DNA of 64,000 nt from Streptomyces cylindrosporus (GCF_022698165.1 NZ_JALDAY010000011.1:186001-250000), one strand, 5' to 3'. Counted from the stretch's first letter, positions 51,154-59,547 are shown. Made by a program: numbers and translations. The notes: generated by a model not told the origin, from the letters alone.

Positions 51154-52860
51154 CTACAACGGCACGATGTCCGGCGCCCCCAGCCGCGCCGCGTCCGCCG
51201 TCAGATCGTCCGGCTGCCGCTGCGACTCCCGCTCGGCCTCCACCCGCTTCTCGTAGTGCTCGACCTCGCGCTCGATCTGGTCCTTGTCCCACCCCAGCAC
51301 CGGCGCCATCAGCTCGGCGGCCTCACGAGCACTCCGCGTCCCCCGGTCGAAGGTCTCGATGGAGATGCGGGTGCGCCGGGTCAGCACGTCGTCCAGGTGC
51401 CGCGCACCCTCGTGCGAGGCGGCGTACACGATCTCGGCGCGCAGATAGTCGTCGGCCGCCTGCAGCGGCTCGCCCAGTGAGGAGTCGGAGGCGACGAGGT
51501 CGAGGACCTCCTCCGCCATCGAGCCGTAACGGTTCAGCAGATGCTCCACGCGCACCACGTGCAGACCCGTGCGCGCCGCGATCCGCGCTCGCGCGTTCCA
51601 CAGCGCCCGGTACCCCTCGGCGCCCAGCAGCGGCACGTCCTCCGTCACGCACTCGGCGACGCGCAGGTCGAGCCCGTGCACCGCCTCGTCCACCGCGTCC
51701 TTGGCCATCACCCGGTAGGTCGTGTACTTGCCGCCCGCCACGACGACAAGACCCGGCACGGGATGTGCCACGGTGTGCTCGCGCGACAGCTTGCTGGTGG
51801 CGTCGGACTCGCCGGCCAGCAGTGGCCGCAGCCCGGCGTACACGCCCTGCACGTCGTCCCGGGTCAGCGGCACCGAGAGCACCGAGTTCACGTGCTCCAG
51901 GAGGTAGTCGATGTCCGCGCTGGACGCGGCCGGGTGGGCCTTGTCGAGGTCCCAGTCGGTGTCCGTGGTGCCGATGATCCAGTGCCGTCCCCAGGGGATG
52001 ACGAACAGTACCGACTTCTCGGTGCGCAGGATCAGGCCGGTCGAGGAGTTGATGCGGTCCTTCGGCACGACGAGGTGGATGCCCTTGGAGGCCCGGACGT
52101 GGAACTGCCCGCGCTCCCCCACCATCGCCTGGGTGTCGTCGGTCCACACGCCCGTCGCGTTGACGACCTGCTTGGCGCGGATCTCGTACTCGCCCCCCGC
52201 CTCGACGTCCTGCACGCGCGCGCCGACGACCCGTTCGCCCTCACGCAGGAAGCCCGTCACGCGCGCGCGGTTGGCGACCTTCGCGCCGTAGGCAGCCGCC
52301 GTACGCACCAGCGTGGCCACGTAACGCGCGTCGTCCATCTGGGCGTCGTAGTACTGCAGGGCCCCGACCAGCGCGTCCTTCTTCAAGGCGGGCGCCACCC
52401 GCAGCGCGTGACGGCGGCTCAGGTGACGGTGTGCCGGCAGGCCCCGCCCGTGCCCGCGGGCCATCGACATGGCGTCGTAGAGCGCGACGCCCGAACCGGC
52501 GTACAGGCGCTCCCAGCCCTGGTGCTGCAGTGGGTACAGGAACGGCACCGGTTTCACCAGATGCGGGGCGAGCCGCTCCAGCAGCAGTCCGCGCTCCTTC
52601 AGCGCCTCCCGTACGAGGGCGAAGTCGAGCATCTCCAGATAGCGCAGGCCGCCGTGGATCAGCTTGCTGGACCTGCTGGAGGTGCCCGACGCCCAGTCGC
52701 GGGCCTCCACCAGCCCGGTGGCCAGGCCGCGTGTCACGGCGTCCAGGGCGGTGCCCGCGCCGACCACGCCACCGCCCACCACCAGCACGTCCAGCTCGCG
52801 CTCGGCCATTGCTGCCAGTGACTCGGCGCGCTGCGCCGGCCCCAGTGTCGCTGTCCTCAC
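51154..52860 (-). CDS. glpD: Glycerol-3-phosphate dehydrogenase (FAD, aerobic)
   Basis: The 568-residue FAD enzyme oxidises sn-glycerol 3-phosphate to dihydroxyacetone phosphate at the membrane. The N-terminal dinucleotide motif is VVGGGVVGAGTALDAVTRG (GxGxxG), and SSKLIHGGLRYLE is the family signature. The C-terminal DAO_C helical region is present. The start is GTG 52860 with GGAGG 8 bases upstream. It is divergent from a nucleotide-sugar dehydrogenase gene; glycerol uptake genes are not in this window. Confidence 0.93.
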   Translation of the reverse strand: MRTATLGPAQRAESLAAMAERELDVLVVGGGVVGAGTALDAVTRGLATGLVEARDWASGTSSRSSKLIHGGLRYLEMLDFALVREALKERGLLLERLAPHLVKPVPFLYPLQHQGWERLYAGSGVALYDAMSMARGHGRGLPAHRHLSRRHALRVAPALKKDALVGALQYYDAQMDDARYVATLVRTAAAYGAKVANRARVTGFLREGERVVGARVQDVEAGGEYEIRAKQVVNATGVWTDDTQAMVGERGQFHVRASKGIHLVVPKDRINSSTGLILRTEKSVLFVIPWGRHWIIGTTDTDWDLDKAHPAASSADIDYLLEHVNSVLSVPLTRDDVQGVYAGLRPLLAGESDATSKLSREHTVAHPVPGLVVVAGGKYTTYRVMAKDAVDEAVHGLDLRVAECVTEDVPLLGAEGYRALWNARARIAARTGLHVVRVEHLLNRYGSMAEEVLDLVASDSSLGEPLQAADDYLRAEIVYAASHEGARHLDDVLTRRTRISIETFDRGTRSAREAAELMAPVLGWDKDQIEREVEHYEKRVEAERESQRQPDDLTADAARLGAPDIVPL

Positions 52861-52978
52861 CGCTGCCTCCTGGTTATCGGTAGCACCGGCCGCACCCGTC
52901 GGGCGAAGCCCGTTCCCTCTCCCCCATGCCCAAATTCTGACCGGCTTGCCCGACTTCAGCCACCACTCACCCCCAGCC

Positions 52979-53072
52979 TGTGGACAACACTCACGGAAAC
53001 TCGACGAACCAATCCCGCAAATCGGTCATATTTACTCCTAGTCTGACATTGCGCTCGCTCGTTCTGTCCACA
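52979..53072. promoter_or_regulatory. Pair of DnaA-box-like 9-mers
   Basis: TGTGGACAA (52979-52987, reverse complement of TTGTCCACA) is a perfect consensus box. CTGTCCACA (53064-53072) differs by one base. They are inverted and 85 bp apart, in the divergent promoter region of glpD and the nucleotide-sugar dehydrogenase. Confidence 0.4.
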
Positions 53073-53122
53073 GGGCTTGCGCACCTGTCCCGCTTCGGTT
53101 ACTGGGAAGGACGGCCCACGCC

Positions 53123-54331
53123 ATGCCCGCAGATCTCGCCGTCATCGGACTCGGCCCGTTCGGCCTGCCCCTCGCCCAGGCGGCCGTCGCCGCCGGAATC
53201 CCCACCGTCGGCTACAAGACCGGCCCCGAGCCCGGCTCGCTGAGCGCGGCCGACCTGCGCCGGATGCTCTCGGGGGGCTTCCGGCACGCGACCGGCCCGG
53301 CCGAACTCGGCCGTGTGCGCACCGCCGTGATCTGCGCGCCCACCCCGCGCGGCGCCGACGGCGGCCTGGACCTCACCCAGGTGGAGTCGGCCGCCCGCAC
53401 CCTCGCCGCGCACCTGCGCCCGCACACCACGGTCATCCTCGAATCGCCGGTCCCCCCGGGCACCACCGAGGACCTCCTGCGGCCGATCCTCGAAGAGGGT
53501 TCGCGCCTGCGCGCGGGACGCGACTTCCACCTCGCCTACTCCCCCAGCCGGGTCGACCCCGGCAACCGCGACTTCACCCCCGCCAACACCCCCAAGGTGA
53601 TCGGCGGCCTCACACCCGCGTGCACCGAGTCGGCCGCCGCCTTCTACGGCCGCCTCACCGACAAGGTGGTACGCGCGCGTGGACCGCGCGAGGCGGAGAC
53701 GGTCCAGCTCCTGGAGACCAACTTCCGGCACGTCAACATCGCGCTCGTCAACGAGATGGCCGTCCTCTGCCACGACCTCGGCGTCGACCTCTGGGACGTC
53801 GTCCGCTGCGCGGAGACGAAACCCTTCGGCTTCCACGCCTTCCGCCCCGGCCCCGGCGTCGGCGGCCACGCCCTCCCCCAGGACCTGACCGGCCCCACCG
53901 GCCGCACCCTGCGCATGGTCGAACTGGCCCAGCAGGTCAACAGCCAGATGCCTCGTTACGTCGTCCAGCGCGCCGCCACCCTGCTCAACGAGCACGGCAA
54001 GTCGGCCCGCGCCGCCCGTGTCCTCCTCCTCGGCGTCACCTACAAGACCGACCTCGCCGACCAACAGGCCACTCCCGCGCGCGAGATCGCGATCCGCCTG
54101 ATGGAGCTCGGCGCCCAGGTCAGCTACCACGACCCGCACGTCCCGTCGTGGAACGTCCTGGACCGCCCGGTCCCGCGCGCCGACTCCCTCTACGAGGCGG
54201 CGGCCGACGCCGACCTGACGATCCTCCTCCAGCACCACCGCACGTACGACCTCCAGGGCCTGTCGGTGAAGGCCCAGCTCCTGCTGGACACAAGGGGAAC
54301 GACTCCTACCGGTGCGGCCCACCGCCTCTGA
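53123..54331 (+). CDS. Nucleotide-sugar dehydrogenase family protein lacking the catalytic Cys
   Basis: The 402-residue protein fits the UDP-glucose/UDP-N-acetylmannosamine dehydrogenase family. The N-terminal NAD-binding motif is IGLGPFGLPLA. The central domain has VQLLETNFRHVNIALVNEMA with the family Asn and Glu. A C-terminal UDP-binding domain follows. The motif that should supply the nucleophilic Cys (GGHCxP) reads GGHALP (Ala250), confirmed in the DNA as GGC-CAC-GCC-CTC. Two-step oxidation to the uronate should not be possible by the standard route. Start ATG 53123 with GAAGGACGGC upstream. Confidence 0.82.
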   Translation: MPADLAVIGLGPFGLPLAQAAVAAGIPTVGYKTGPEPGSLSAADLRRMLSGGFRHATGPAELGRVRTAVICAPTPRGADGGLDLTQVESAARTLAAHLRPHTTVILESPVPPGTTEDLLRPILEEGSRLRAGRDFHLAYSPSRVDPGNRDFTPANTPKVIGGLTPACTESAAAFYGRLTDKVVRARGPREAETVQLLETNFRHVNIALVNEMAVLCHDLGVDLWDVVRCAETKPFGFHAFRPGPGVGGHALPQDLTGPTGRTLRMVELAQQVNSQMPRYVVQRAATLLNEHGKSARAARVLLLGVTYKTDLADQQATPAREIAIRLMELGAQVSYHDPHVPSWNVLDRPVPRADSLYEAAADADLTILLQHHRTYDLQGLSVKAQLLLDTRGTTPTGAAHRL

Positions 54332-54465
54332 CGCCCGCTGACGTCAAATTCGCTGGTGGCACTGTCACACCCAGCTGTTACTCTCCCCTCACTCGTCGCA
54401 CACTCGTGCGCACGCATCTGAGCTTCACCATTCCGCTCGTTCCATCCCGTGGGGGGATCTCTGTC

Positions 54466-55035
54466 ATGACCCAGTCAGTTCCACCGCCGCAGCCGCAGCC
54501 CCAGCCGGTCGACGGCAACCCGTACGCGCAGGCCGCCGACGGCGCCCCGGATGCCGCCCAGCAGCCGGGTGCCGCCGTACCGCCGCCTCCGGTGCCCGGT
54601 GTGCCGTACGCCCCCGTCGCTCCCGCCCCGGCGAAGAACAACGTCGGCCTCGGTCTGGGGGCGGCCTTCGTCGCCGCCGTGGTCGCCGCCGGCGTCTATG
54701 GCGCGATCATCGGCCTCACCAAGCACGAGATCGGCTGGGCGGCGGTCGGCGTCGGCTTCCTGATCGGCCTCGCGGCGGGCCGCGTCGGTGGCCGCAACCC
54801 GGTCCTGCCGGTCGCGAGCGCGGTCCTGTCCCTCGGCTCCGTCTACATCGGCCAACTGGTCGGCGACGCGATGATCCTCGCCAAGGCGGCCTCGGTCAGC
54901 TTCACCGAGGTCTTCTTCCAGCACTTCGACGTCGTCCAGGAGGCCTGGAAGGCGGACGCCGACCCGCTGACGTTCGTGTTCTTCGCGATCGCCGCGTATG
55001 TGGCGTTCACGGGGGCCAAGAAGGCGGCGGTCTGA
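54466..55035 (+). CDS. Proline-rich membrane protein
   Basis: The 189-residue protein has a cytoplasmic Pro/Gln-rich start of about 55 residues (PQPQPQPVDG, PPPPVPGVPYAP) and three to four membrane helices (LGLGAAFVAAVVAAGVYGA onward). A loop of about 30 residues carries the phrase EVFFQHFDVVQEAW. I do not recognise a named family. ATG 54466 is preceded by GTGGGGGGAT. It lies 134 bp after the nucleotide-sugar dehydrogenase gene and may be co-transcribed. Confidence 0.75.
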   Translation: MTQSVPPPQPQPQPVDGNPYAQAADGAPDAAQQPGAAVPPPPVPGVPYAPVAPAPAKNNVGLGLGAAFVAAVVAAGVYGAIIGLTKHEIGWAAVGVGFLIGLAAGRVGGRNPVLPVASAVLSLGSVYIGQLVGDAMILAKAASVSFTEVFFQHFDVVQEAWKADADPLTFVFFAIAAYVAFTGAKKAAV

Positions 55036-55147
55036 CGCTGCCGGTGTGGGGCGGGGCGGCGCGTCGGTTGTGAAGGGGGGCGCGCGGGTGCGACCGGGCT
55101 CCGGGGCTGGTGGCATGTGGGGCGCGGCGCGGGTACGGTACCTGGCA

Positions 55148-55252
55148 GGTGGAGCCCACCGCAGAGGCCAATGCAGTACTGCGGAGGCTCCTGGATGGTT
55201 CACGAAGTGTCCGCCCCTAGTTCTTGTAGGGGCGGACACTCACCACCGAAAA
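55148..55252 (+). ncRNA. Structured element, unit 1 of a tandem pair
   Basis: The unit begins GGTGGAGCCCACCGCAG. Hairpin A combines two helices: GGAGCC (55151-55156) with GGCTCC (55186-55191), and CCGCAG (55159-55164) with CTGCGG (55179-55184). Hairpin B is a 14-bp perfect stem (55206-55219 with 55227-55240, loop GTTCTTG). TACGGT (55135-55140) lies upstream like a -10. It looks like a small RNA with a terminator-like second hairpin, but I cannot name it. Confidence 0.5.
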
Positions 55253-55350
55253 GGTGGAGCCCACCGCAGCGGGAACTGCGGCGGGCTCCTGACCGGTTTA
55301 CGGGTGTCCGCCCCTAGCTGTCATGGGGGCGGCCGCTCACCGGCCGTAAA
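55253..55350 (+). ncRNA. Structured element, unit 2 of the tandem pair
   Basis: It starts with the same 17 bases as unit 1, 105 bp later. Hairpin A is stronger than in unit 1 (GGAGCCC with GGGCTCC, and CCGCAG with CTGCGG). Hairpin B is diverged and imperfect (GTCCGCCCC with GGGGGCGG). The unit differs by many substitutions from unit 1 while keeping pairing in hairpin A. Confidence 0.5.
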
Positions 55351-55432
55351 TCCGCAAGATCCACCTCCTCCGGAACTTCAGCAGCCGAAGCCGAACCTGA
55401 TCCCAGCGGGTGGGCTTGCGGTGACGGCCCAT
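55337..55432 (-). CDS. Possible 31-residue basic micro-protein
   Basis: ATG 55432 has GGAAGGGGG 7 bases before it. The product begins MGRHRKPTRW and ends RRRWILRIYGR; it has 11 Arg and 2 Lys. I do not recognise it. Its stop lies inside unit 2 of the tandem element, so that hairpin would terminate it. It is short enough to be chance. Confidence 0.3.
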   Translation of the reverse strand: MGRHRKPTRWDQVRLRLLKFRRRWILRIYGR

Positions 55433-55675
55433 GGGCACGCCCCCTTCCATGACGCCGCCCGTTAACCCGGTTGGGCGGTCCATTGGAGCTCCGGGCCGGG
55501 CCCCGGGCACCGGGTCCGGAGACGTGCTCCTTGGAAGGGGGCGCCCCCAAACAGCGGGTCGCCGATCACGGACACTACCGCCCGCTTACGCCCGTTCGGC
55601 CCACATTCGCCCCGAACGCAACCACGCGCCCCCGCCTCTCAACACGCGCCCCCACCAGCCCACTTGGGCACGCAA

Positions 55676-55717
55676 AAGGGCCGGTCACCCACCCCGTGGG
55701 ATGGATGACCGGCCCTT
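55676..55717 (-). terminator. guaB3 terminator
   Basis: A 12-bp perfect outer stem (AAGGGCCGGTCA / TGACCGGCCCTT) contains an inner CCCAC/GTGGG stem. On the guaB3 strand it is followed by TTGCG, just past the CCCTT arm. Confidence 0.82.
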
Positions 55718-55732
55718 CAGGCGCCGTAAGCC

Positions 55733-56857
55733 CTACCGCTTGTGCTGCGAGTCCGCCACCGTCACCTCGACGCGCTGGAACTCCTTCAGCTCGCTGTACC
55801 CGGTCGTCGCCATCGCCCGCTTCAGCGCGCCGAAGAAGTTCATCGAGCCGTCGGGGATGTGCGACGGGCCGGTCAGCACCTCCTCGATCGTGCCGACCGT
55901 GCCCAGGTCGACCTTCTTGCCGCGCGGGAGCTCCTCGTTGACGGCCTCCATGCCCCAGTGGTGGCCGCGGCCCGGCGCGTCCGTCGCGCGGGCGAGCGGG
56001 GAGCCCATCATCACGGCGTCCGCGCCGCAGGCGATCGCCTTGGGGAGGTCGCCGGACCAGCCCACGCCACCGTCGGCGATCACGTGCACGTACCGGCCGC
56101 CGGACTCGTCCATGTAGTCGCGCCGGGCCGCGGCCACGTCCGCGACCGCCGTCGCCATCGGGACCTGGATGCCCAGCACGTTGCGCGTGGTGTGCGCCGC
56201 GCCGCCGCCGAAGCCGACCAGGACGCCCGCCGCGCCGGTGCGCATCAGGTGCAGGGCGGCGGTGTAGGTCGCGCAGCCGCCGACGATCACCGGGACGTCG
56301 AGCTCGTAGATGAACTGCTTCAGGTTCAGCGGCTCGTGCGAGCCGGAGACGTGCTCCGCCGAGACCGTCGTACCCCGGATGACGAAGATGTCCACGCCCG
56401 CGTCCACGACCGCCTTGGAGAACTGCGCCGTGCGCTGCGGGGAGAGCGCGGCGGCCGTGACCACGCCGGAGTCGCGCACCTCCTTGATGCGCGCGCCGAT
56501 CAGCTCCTCCTTGATGGGGGCGGAGTAGATCTCCTGGAGACGGCGGGTCGCCGTGGCCGGGTCGAGGTCGGCGATCTCGTCGAGCAGCGGCTGCGGGTCC
56601 TCGTACCGCGTCCACAGGCCTTCGAGGTTCAGGACGCCGAGGCCGCCCAGCTCGCCGATGCGGATCGCGGTGGCCGGGGAGACGACCGAGTCCATGGGGG
56701 CGGCCAGGAAGGGCAGCTCGAAGCGGTAGGCGTCGATCTGCCAGGCGATCGAGACCTCCTTCGGGTCCCGCGTACGGCGGCTGGGGACGACGGCGATGTC
56801 GTCGAAGGCGTACGCCCGCCGCCCGCGCTTGCCGCGCCCGATCTCGATCTCAGTCAC
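55733..56857 (-). CDS. guaB3: GuaB3 family IMP dehydrogenase-related protein
   Basis: The 374-residue TIM-barrel protein lacks the CBS pair of true IMP dehydrogenase. It has the family phrase 'RRaYaFDDIaVVPSRRTRDp' at the start. The loop that carries the catalytic Cys in IMPDH and GMP reductase reads GGGAAHTTR, with His222 at the Cys position. GuaB3 is the second IMPDH-like gene of actinobacteria, next to guaB. A cyanobacterial GuaB3 has been reported, to my memory, to act as a GMP reductase; whether this protein can do so is open. It follows guaB by about 105 bp, with a terminator between. Confidence 0.9.
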   Translation of the reverse strand: MTEIEIGRGKRGRRAYAFDDIAVVPSRRTRDPKEVSIAWQIDAYRFELPFLAAPMDSVVSPATAIRIGELGGLGVLNLEGLWTRYEDPQPLLDEIADLDPATATRRLQEIYSAPIKEELIGARIKEVRDSGVVTAAALSPQRTAQFSKAVVDAGVDIFVIRGTTVSAEHVSGSHEPLNLKQFIYELDVPVIVGGCATYTAALHLMRTGAAGVLVGFGGGAAHTTRNVLGIQVPMATAVADVAAARRDYMDESGGRYVHVIADGGVGWSGDLPKAIACGADAVMMGSPLARATDAPGRGHHWGMEAVNEELPRGKKVDLGTVGTIEEVLTGPSHIPDGSMNFFGALKRAMATTGYSELKEFQRVEVTVADSQHKR

Positions 56858-56915
56858 GTCTGTGGCCTTTCCCTGATGCGTTCAGCGTCTTCCAGTATCG
56901 CCGACGGGTACGACA

Positions 56916-56947
56916 GAGGCGGTCCCGGATGCCTCCGGGACCGCCTC
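56916..56947 (-). terminator. guaB terminator
   Basis: A 14-bp perfect stem (GAGGCGGTCCCGGA / TCCGGGACCGCCTC) with loop TGCC lies between guaB and guaB3, so guaB3 probably has its own promoter. Confidence 0.8.
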
Positions 56948-56962
56948 CGACAGGACCGCTGC

Positions 56963-58465
56963 CTACTTGCTGCTGTAGTTCGGCGCCTCGACCGTCATCT
57001 GGATGTCGTGCGGGTGGCTCTCCTTGAGGCCCGCCGAGGTGATGCGGACGAAGCGGCCCTTGGACTCCATCTCGTCGATGGTGGCCGCGCCCACGTAGCC
57101 CATGGTCTGGCGCAGACCGCCGACGAGCTGGTGCAGGACGCTGGAGAGCGGGCCGCGGTAGGGCACCTGGCCCTCGATGCCCTCGGGCACGAGCTTGTCG
57201 TCGGAGGCGACCTCGGCCTGGAAGTAGCGGTCCTTCGAGTACGACTTGCCCTGGCCGCGGGACTGCATGGCGCCGAGCGAGCCCATGCCGCGGTACGACT
57301 TGAACTGCTTGCCGTTGATGAACTGCAGCTCGCCGGGCGACTCCTCGCAGCCGGCCAGGAGGCTGCCCAGCATCACGGTGTCGGCACCGGCGGCAAGCGC
57401 CTTGCCGATGTCGCCGGAGTACTGCAGGCCGCCGTCGCCGATCAGCGGGATGCCGGCCGGGCGGGCGGCGAGCGAGGCCTCGTAGATGGCGGTGACCTGC
57501 GGGACGCCGATGCCGGCGACGACACGGGTCGTACAGATGGAGCCGGGGCCCACGCCGACCTTGATGCCGTCGACTCCGGCGTCGATGAGGGCCTGGGCGC
57601 CGTCGCGGGTGGCGACGTTGCCGCCGATCACGTCGACGGAGACGCTGGACTTGATCTTCGACATCCAGCTGAGGGCGTTGCTGTTGTGGCCGTGCGAGGT
57701 GTCGACGACCAGGAAGTCGACGCCGGCCTCGGCGAGCGCCTGGGCGCGCTCCAGGGCCTCGGGGCTGGCGCCCACGGCGGCACCGACGAGCAGGCGGCCC
57801 TCGGCGTCCTTGGCGGCGTTCGGGTACTTCTCGGCCTTGACGAAGTCCTTGACCGTGATGAGGCCCTTGAGGACGCCGGCGTCGTCGACCAGGGGAAGCT
57901 TCTCGATCTTGTGGCGGCGCAGCAGCTCCATGGCCTCCACGCCGGAGATGCCGACCGTGCCGGTGACCAGCGGCATCGGCGTCATGACCTCGCGCACCTG
58001 GCGGCTACGGTCGCTCTCGAAGGCCATGTCGCGGTTGGTGACGATGCCGAGCAGCTTGCCGGCCGGGTCGGTGACCGGGACGCCGCTGATGCGGAACTTC
58101 GCGCACAGCGCGTCGGCCTCGGCGAGCGTGGCCTCCGGGTGCACCGTGATGGGGTCGGTGACCATGCCGGACTCGGACCGCTTGACCAGGTCGACCTGGT
58201 TGACCTGGTCCTCGACGGAGAGGTTGCGGTGCAGGACGCCGACGCCGCCGAGGCGGGCCATCGCGATCGCCATGCGGGACTCGGTCACCTTGTCCATCGC
58301 CGCGGAGAGCAGCGGGATGTTGACCCGGACGTTGCGGGAAATGCGGGACGAGGTGTCGACCGCGTTCGGGAGCACCTCGGACGCTCCCGGCAGCAGCAGC
58401 ACGTCGTCGTAGGTCAGCCCGAGTGTCGCGAATTTTCCGGGCACTCCGTCGACGTTCGCAGTCAT
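56963..58465 (-). CDS. guaB: Inosine-5'-monophosphate dehydrogenase
   Basis: The 500-residue enzyme converts IMP to XMP with NAD, the committed step of guanine nucleotide synthesis. The catalytic Cys311 is in GPGSICTTR. A CBS pair is inserted at about residues 100-215 ('MVTDPITVHPEATLAEA' and 'MTPMPLVTG'), the usual IMPDH arrangement. The flap Arg-Tyr region is near residues 405-420. ATG 58465 is the natural start. It is separated from the sigma-factor gene upstream by 173 bp. Confidence 0.97.
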   Translation of the reverse strand: MTANVDGVPGKFATLGLTYDDVLLLPGASEVLPNAVDTSSRISRNVRVNIPLLSAAMDKVTESRMAIAMARLGGVGVLHRNLSVEDQVNQVDLVKRSESGMVTDPITVHPEATLAEADALCAKFRISGVPVTDPAGKLLGIVTNRDMAFESDRSRQVREVMTPMPLVTGTVGISGVEAMELLRRHKIEKLPLVDDAGVLKGLITVKDFVKAEKYPNAAKDAEGRLLVGAAVGASPEALERAQALAEAGVDFLVVDTSHGHNSNALSWMSKIKSSVSVDVIGGNVATRDGAQALIDAGVDGIKVGVGPGSICTTRVVAGIGVPQVTAIYEASLAARPAGIPLIGDGGLQYSGDIGKALAAGADTVMLGSLLAGCEESPGELQFINGKQFKSYRGMGSLGAMQSRGQGKSYSKDRYFQAEVASDDKLVPEGIEGQVPYRGPLSSVLHQLVGGLRQTMGYVGAATIDEMESKGRFVRITSAGLKESHPHDIQMTVEAPNYSSK

Positions 58466-58638
58466 GACACCTTCCCCAAATGGCCTTGATCGGTGCGGAT
58501 GTCCATGCTAACGGGAAGCACACCCATCAAATTCCACGGTTCCGCCTGACCTCGGGCTTCGTATGTTCGTACGGAATCCCCGGGCGGCCTGTTCAAAGAA
58601 GGCGGGCCCGTCCGGAAAAGACGCCCGCCGCGCGGGGG

Positions 58639-59316
58639 TTACTGCTCCGCCAGCGCCCTGAGCCGGCTCAGCGCCCGGTGCTGCGCCACCCGCACGGCGC
58701 CGGGTGACATTCCCAACATCTGGCCCGTCTCCTCGGCGGTCAGCCCGACGGCGATGCGCAGCAGCAGCAGCTCCCGCTGGTTCTCCGGCAGGTTGGCCAG
58801 GAGTTTCTTGGCCCATTCGGCGTCGCTGCTGAGCAGCGCGCGCTCCTCCGGGCCGAGCGAGTCGTCCGGCCGCTCCGGCATCTCGTCCGAGGGCACGGCG
58901 GTCGACCCGGGGTGCCGCATCGCCGCCCGCTGCAGGTCGGCGACCTTGTGCGCGGCGATGGCGAAGACGAACGCCTCGAAGGGCCGGCCGGTGTCCCGGT
59001 AGCGCGGCAGGGCGAGGAGGACGGCGACGCAGACCTCCTGCGCGAGGTCCTCCACGAAGTGCCGGGCGTCACCCGGCAGACGGGACAGACGGGTGCGGCA
59101 GTACCGCAGCGCCAGGGGGTGGACATGGGCGAGCAGGTCGTGCGTGGCCTGCTCGTCCCCGTCGACGGCGCGATGGACGAGTGCACCGATCGCCCCTACG
59201 GCTTTGGCCGCCTCGTCGTCGCGCATCGGTCCATGGTGCCTTGCGCCGTTGCGGTCCGTGGCATCGCGTCCGATGTTGTGCACCGAAGCGTTATGAGCAG
59301 GTGCGCCGGAACTCAT
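58639..59316 (-). CDS. ECF-type sigma factor (SigD/ShbA-like)
   Basis: The 225-residue sigma factor has region 2 (YRDTGRPFEAFVFAIAAHKVAD, with the usual -10 recognition residues) and region 4 (LPENQRELLLLRI...LTAEETGQMLGMSPGAVRVAQHRA). Gene order (whiB-type, sigma, guaB) matches sigD of Mycobacterium, and the ShbA factor of Streptomyces griseus, which transcribes hrdB, belongs here in my recollection. I assign no symbol. The start at 59316 has GGAGGG 9 bases upstream; alternatives are 59226 (MRDDE) and 59367. No anti-sigma gene (RsdA type) lies between it and guaB. Confidence 0.85.
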   Translation of the reverse strand: MSSGAPAHNASVHNIGRDATDRNGARHHGPMRDDEAAKAVGAIGALVHRAVDGDEQATHDLLAHVHPLALRYCRTRLSRLPGDARHFVEDLAQEVCVAVLLALPRYRDTGRPFEAFVFAIAAHKVADLQRAAMRHPGSTAVPSDEMPERPDDSLGPEERALLSSDAEWAKKLLANLPENQRELLLLRIAVGLTAEETGQMLGMSPGAVRVAQHRALSRLRALAEQ

Positions 59317-59438
59317 CCCTTGCGCCCTCCCCTTCCGCTCGACCGACTCGTCCCCGAGAGACTCCACACCTCAAGGATGCGGCATCCGCGCCGAAACGAG
59401 CAGCGGATGCCGACGGGACTACTTGACCAACGTCGCAT

Positions 59439-59535
59439 TCCGCGCCCCTTCAGGGGCGCGGGGCGAGACATTGTGCGGCTCCGCCGCGTGGGCGCGACCA
59501 GCCACAACGGACCCGCACCCAGCCGACGGCCTGCA
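59439..59535. repeat. Streptomyces intergenic palindromic repeat
   Basis: It begins with a 10-bp perfect hairpin (CCGCGCCCCT-TC-AGGGGCGCGG) and continues with 'GGGCGCGACCAGCCACAACGG' broken into 'GCGCGACCAGCC' and 'ACAACGGACCCGCA'. I recognise this as a dispersed intergenic repeat common in the genus. Here it lies just downstream of bldM, so the hairpin may also serve as its terminator. Confidence 0.7.
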
Positions 59536-59547
59536 CCGACCGCGCTC

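Larger units (their letters stand above)
55036..55732. other. Non-coding region (697 bp) with tandem hairpin element
   Basis: It contains two copies of a 105-bp unit (55148 and 55253), a possible 31-codon micro-ORF on the minus strand and the guaB3 terminator. Codon bias elsewhere is weak, so I call no further gene. Confidence 0.5.

Noticed and set aside
46668..51977. A very long open frame on the plus strand, opposite the kinases, the minisatellite and glpD.
   Set aside because: It spans several real genes and repeats, contains Arg/Pro/Gly/His-rich nonsense typical of shadow frames at high GC, and has no domain.
53077..55035. A 652-codon frame containing the small membrane protein.
   Set aside because: Its first part is an out-of-frame read of the nucleotide-sugar dehydrogenase.
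55148..55350. 6C RNA or another known actinobacterial RNA.
   Set aside because: The loops lack runs of six C, and the stems do not fit any RNA family that I know.
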